This document shows, piece after piece, positions 5,760 to 6,725 of a stretch of DNA of 6,725 nt. Numbering within the stretch: the stretch's first letter is position 1; each line of letters starts with the position of its first letter. This DNA is from an uncultured Gammaproteobacteria bacterium (lineage in GTDB: Bacteria > Pseudomonadota > Gammaproteobacteria > Pseudomonadales > Azotimanducaceae_A). The notes beneath the pieces are model-generated. The model was not told the origin of the DNA. It worked only from the letters and a program-made list of their open reading frames with translations, and made no database searches. Position numbers and translations under genes: made by a program. Location of the stretch: positions 1 to 6,725 of the forward strand of contig CAJWGQ010000158.1 of assembly GCA_913041025.1 (NCBI GenBank), written 5' to 3'.

Positions 5760-6725
5760 TTATCCTGTCCCAGAATTAGAGCTGATCAAATTAGAGACTT
5801 CTTGAACTATCTGATCACGTGTCATCTCACTCTTTTGAATTATATTCTCTACCCCGCCCCGAAGTCTCTCAAGATCTTTTTCATTAAGATCTGCCGCCGT
5901 AACCACAAGAATAGGAATTTCAGCTTTTGATTCCATTTTCTTTATCTTATCCAAAAATTCAAAGCCGTCCATTACCGGCATCATCAGATCCAGAAGAATC
6001 ATATCTGGGTTCGCGTCCATTTCTTCCAGCTTATCAAGACCTTCCTTGCCATTAACGGCCTCAAAGACCTCGTATTCCTCAGACCTTAATAAACGTCGTA
6101 AAAACATCCTAGAATCTGGATCATCCTCAACAACTAAAACAGACTTTCCAGGCCCAATGCCAACAAACCGCCTAAGCGCGGTGATCAATTTATCGCGATT
6201 TACCGGTTTTGAGACATAGTCATTTGCCCCAAGAGCAAGCCCCTGCTTTTGCTCATCCAAAATAGAAGCCATAACTACAGGAATGTTTTCGGTCTCTGGG
6301 TCGGCTTTCAGAGTTCTGAGAACCGACCATCCGTCCATTTCAGGCATCAAGATATCTAACGTAATAACAGACGGTTTTTCTGTTCGCGCTAAATGGATAC
6401 CTTCTTTACCGCCCTCGGCTAACAGTACTTCAAAGCCATCATTCTCCAGATGATTTTTCATCAAATCCCGCACAATAGGATCATCGTCAATCACCAACAC
6501 CTTTTTCTCAGAGGAAAGGGCGGCTAATTCTTGCTGGGCTTCTTTTGTTTTCACGGGAACTTCTAATGCCAACTCATCTTCTAATCCTCGTGAATCAGAC
6601 GGCAAAAGAGCAGTGAAGGTAGACCCTGAGCCTAACTCGCTGGTCACCATCAACTCGCCACCCATCATATTGGCGAGCTGTTTGGATATAGACAAACCCA
6701 GGCCCGTTCCGCCATATTTTCTTGT
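5760..6725 (-). CDS. Hybrid histidine kinase, C-terminal part: end of ATPase domain plus two receiver domains (5' end cut)
   Basis: The open frame runs off the right edge, so the sensor, dimerisation domain and start are not visible; 321 residues are, numbered here from the edge. Residues 1-41 are the end of a HATPase_c domain: RKYGGTGLGLSISK holds the G2 box, then ANMMGGELMVTSELGSGSTF. After a linker, receiver 1 (about 74-190) has the Asp80-Asp81 acidic pair, phosphoacceptor Asp124 in TLDILMPEMDGW, Ser154 and Lys173 in SKPV. Receiver 2 (about 194-314) has VVEDDPDSR, phosphoacceptor Asp246 in LLDLMMPVMDGF, Thr276 and Lys298 in IIQKSE. Both receivers look active. The protein should autophosphorylate and pass phosphate through its receivers, with the stand-alone receiver encoded next in the operon. 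A TTG at 6695 is only the internal Leu of GLGLSISK and not a start. The signal sensed is unknown. Confidence 0.93.
   Translation of the reverse strand, partial: TRKYGGTGLGLSISKQLANMMGGELMVTSELGSGSTFTALLPSDSRGLEDELALEVPVKTKEAQQELAALSSEKKVLVIDDDPIVRDLMKNHLENDGFEVLLAEGGKEGIHLARTEKPSVITLDILMPEMDGWSVLRTLKADPETENIPVVMASILDEQKQGLALGANDYVSKPVNRDKLITALRRFVGIGPGKSVLVVEDDPDSRMFLRRLLRSEEYEVFEAVNGKEGLDKLEEMDANPDMILLDLMMPVMDGFEFLDKIKKMESKAEIPILVVTAADLNEKDLERLRGGVENIIQKSEMTRDQIVQEVSNLISSNSGTG

Noticed and set aside
5748..5930. A 60-codon + strand frame opposite the end of the hybrid kinase
   Set aside because: It is antisense to a clear receiver domain and its low-complexity translation has no recognisable features.
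6693..6695. TTG as the start of a 311-residue double-receiver protein
   Set aside because: The frame stays open to the window edge and the residues upstream (RKYGGTGLG) complete the histidine-kinase G2 box, so this is an internal leucine.

Overview
The window looks like chromosome from a Gram-negative proteobacterium of moderate GC content. A marine or hydrocarbon-degrading gammaproteobacterium is the best guess, from the CYP153-type P450, the GPH-type transporter and the NfeD/paraslipin pair. That placement is inference; no rRNA or other taxonomic marker is present. I see no mobile element, tRNA, rRNA, CRISPR array or phage gene.

Layout from left to right: (1) The 3' three quarters of a CYP153-like cytochrome P450 on the + strand, cut by the left edge and ending at a strong hairpin terminator that can serve both strands. 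(2) A convergent - strand pair: a GPH-family (MFS_2) symporter, then a small membrane-anchored protein resembling flavin/deazaflavin split-barrel proteins. A possible 7-residue leader ORF lies between them, its stop codon abutting the start of the small gene. (3) A 213-base divergent intergenic region with small inverted repeats. (4) A + strand two-gene operon: an exported NfeD protein with a ClpP-class serine protease domain, then an SLP-2/QmcA-like paraslipin (SPFH protein), 13 bases apart with a strong Shine-Dalgarno. (5) A convergent - strand signalling unit running in from the right edge: the 3' part of a hybrid histidine kinase (end of the ATPase domain plus two receiver domains), then, 5 bases on, a stand-alone CheY-like receiver.

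The P450 and transporter/split-barrel genes look like accessory metabolism of hydrophobic substrates, with uptake or export by the GPH protein. The NfeD/paraslipin pair is a membrane-quality or microdomain module. The kinase/receiver pair is a multistep phosphorelay whose sensor lies outside the window. Nothing ties the three blocks together beyond adjacency.

I do not see a clearly undescribed system. The points most worth a second look are the NfeD architecture (protease domain joined to a short-form tail, beside a paraslipin), the uncertain catalytic lysine of that protease, and the leader ORF ahead of the split-barrel gene.
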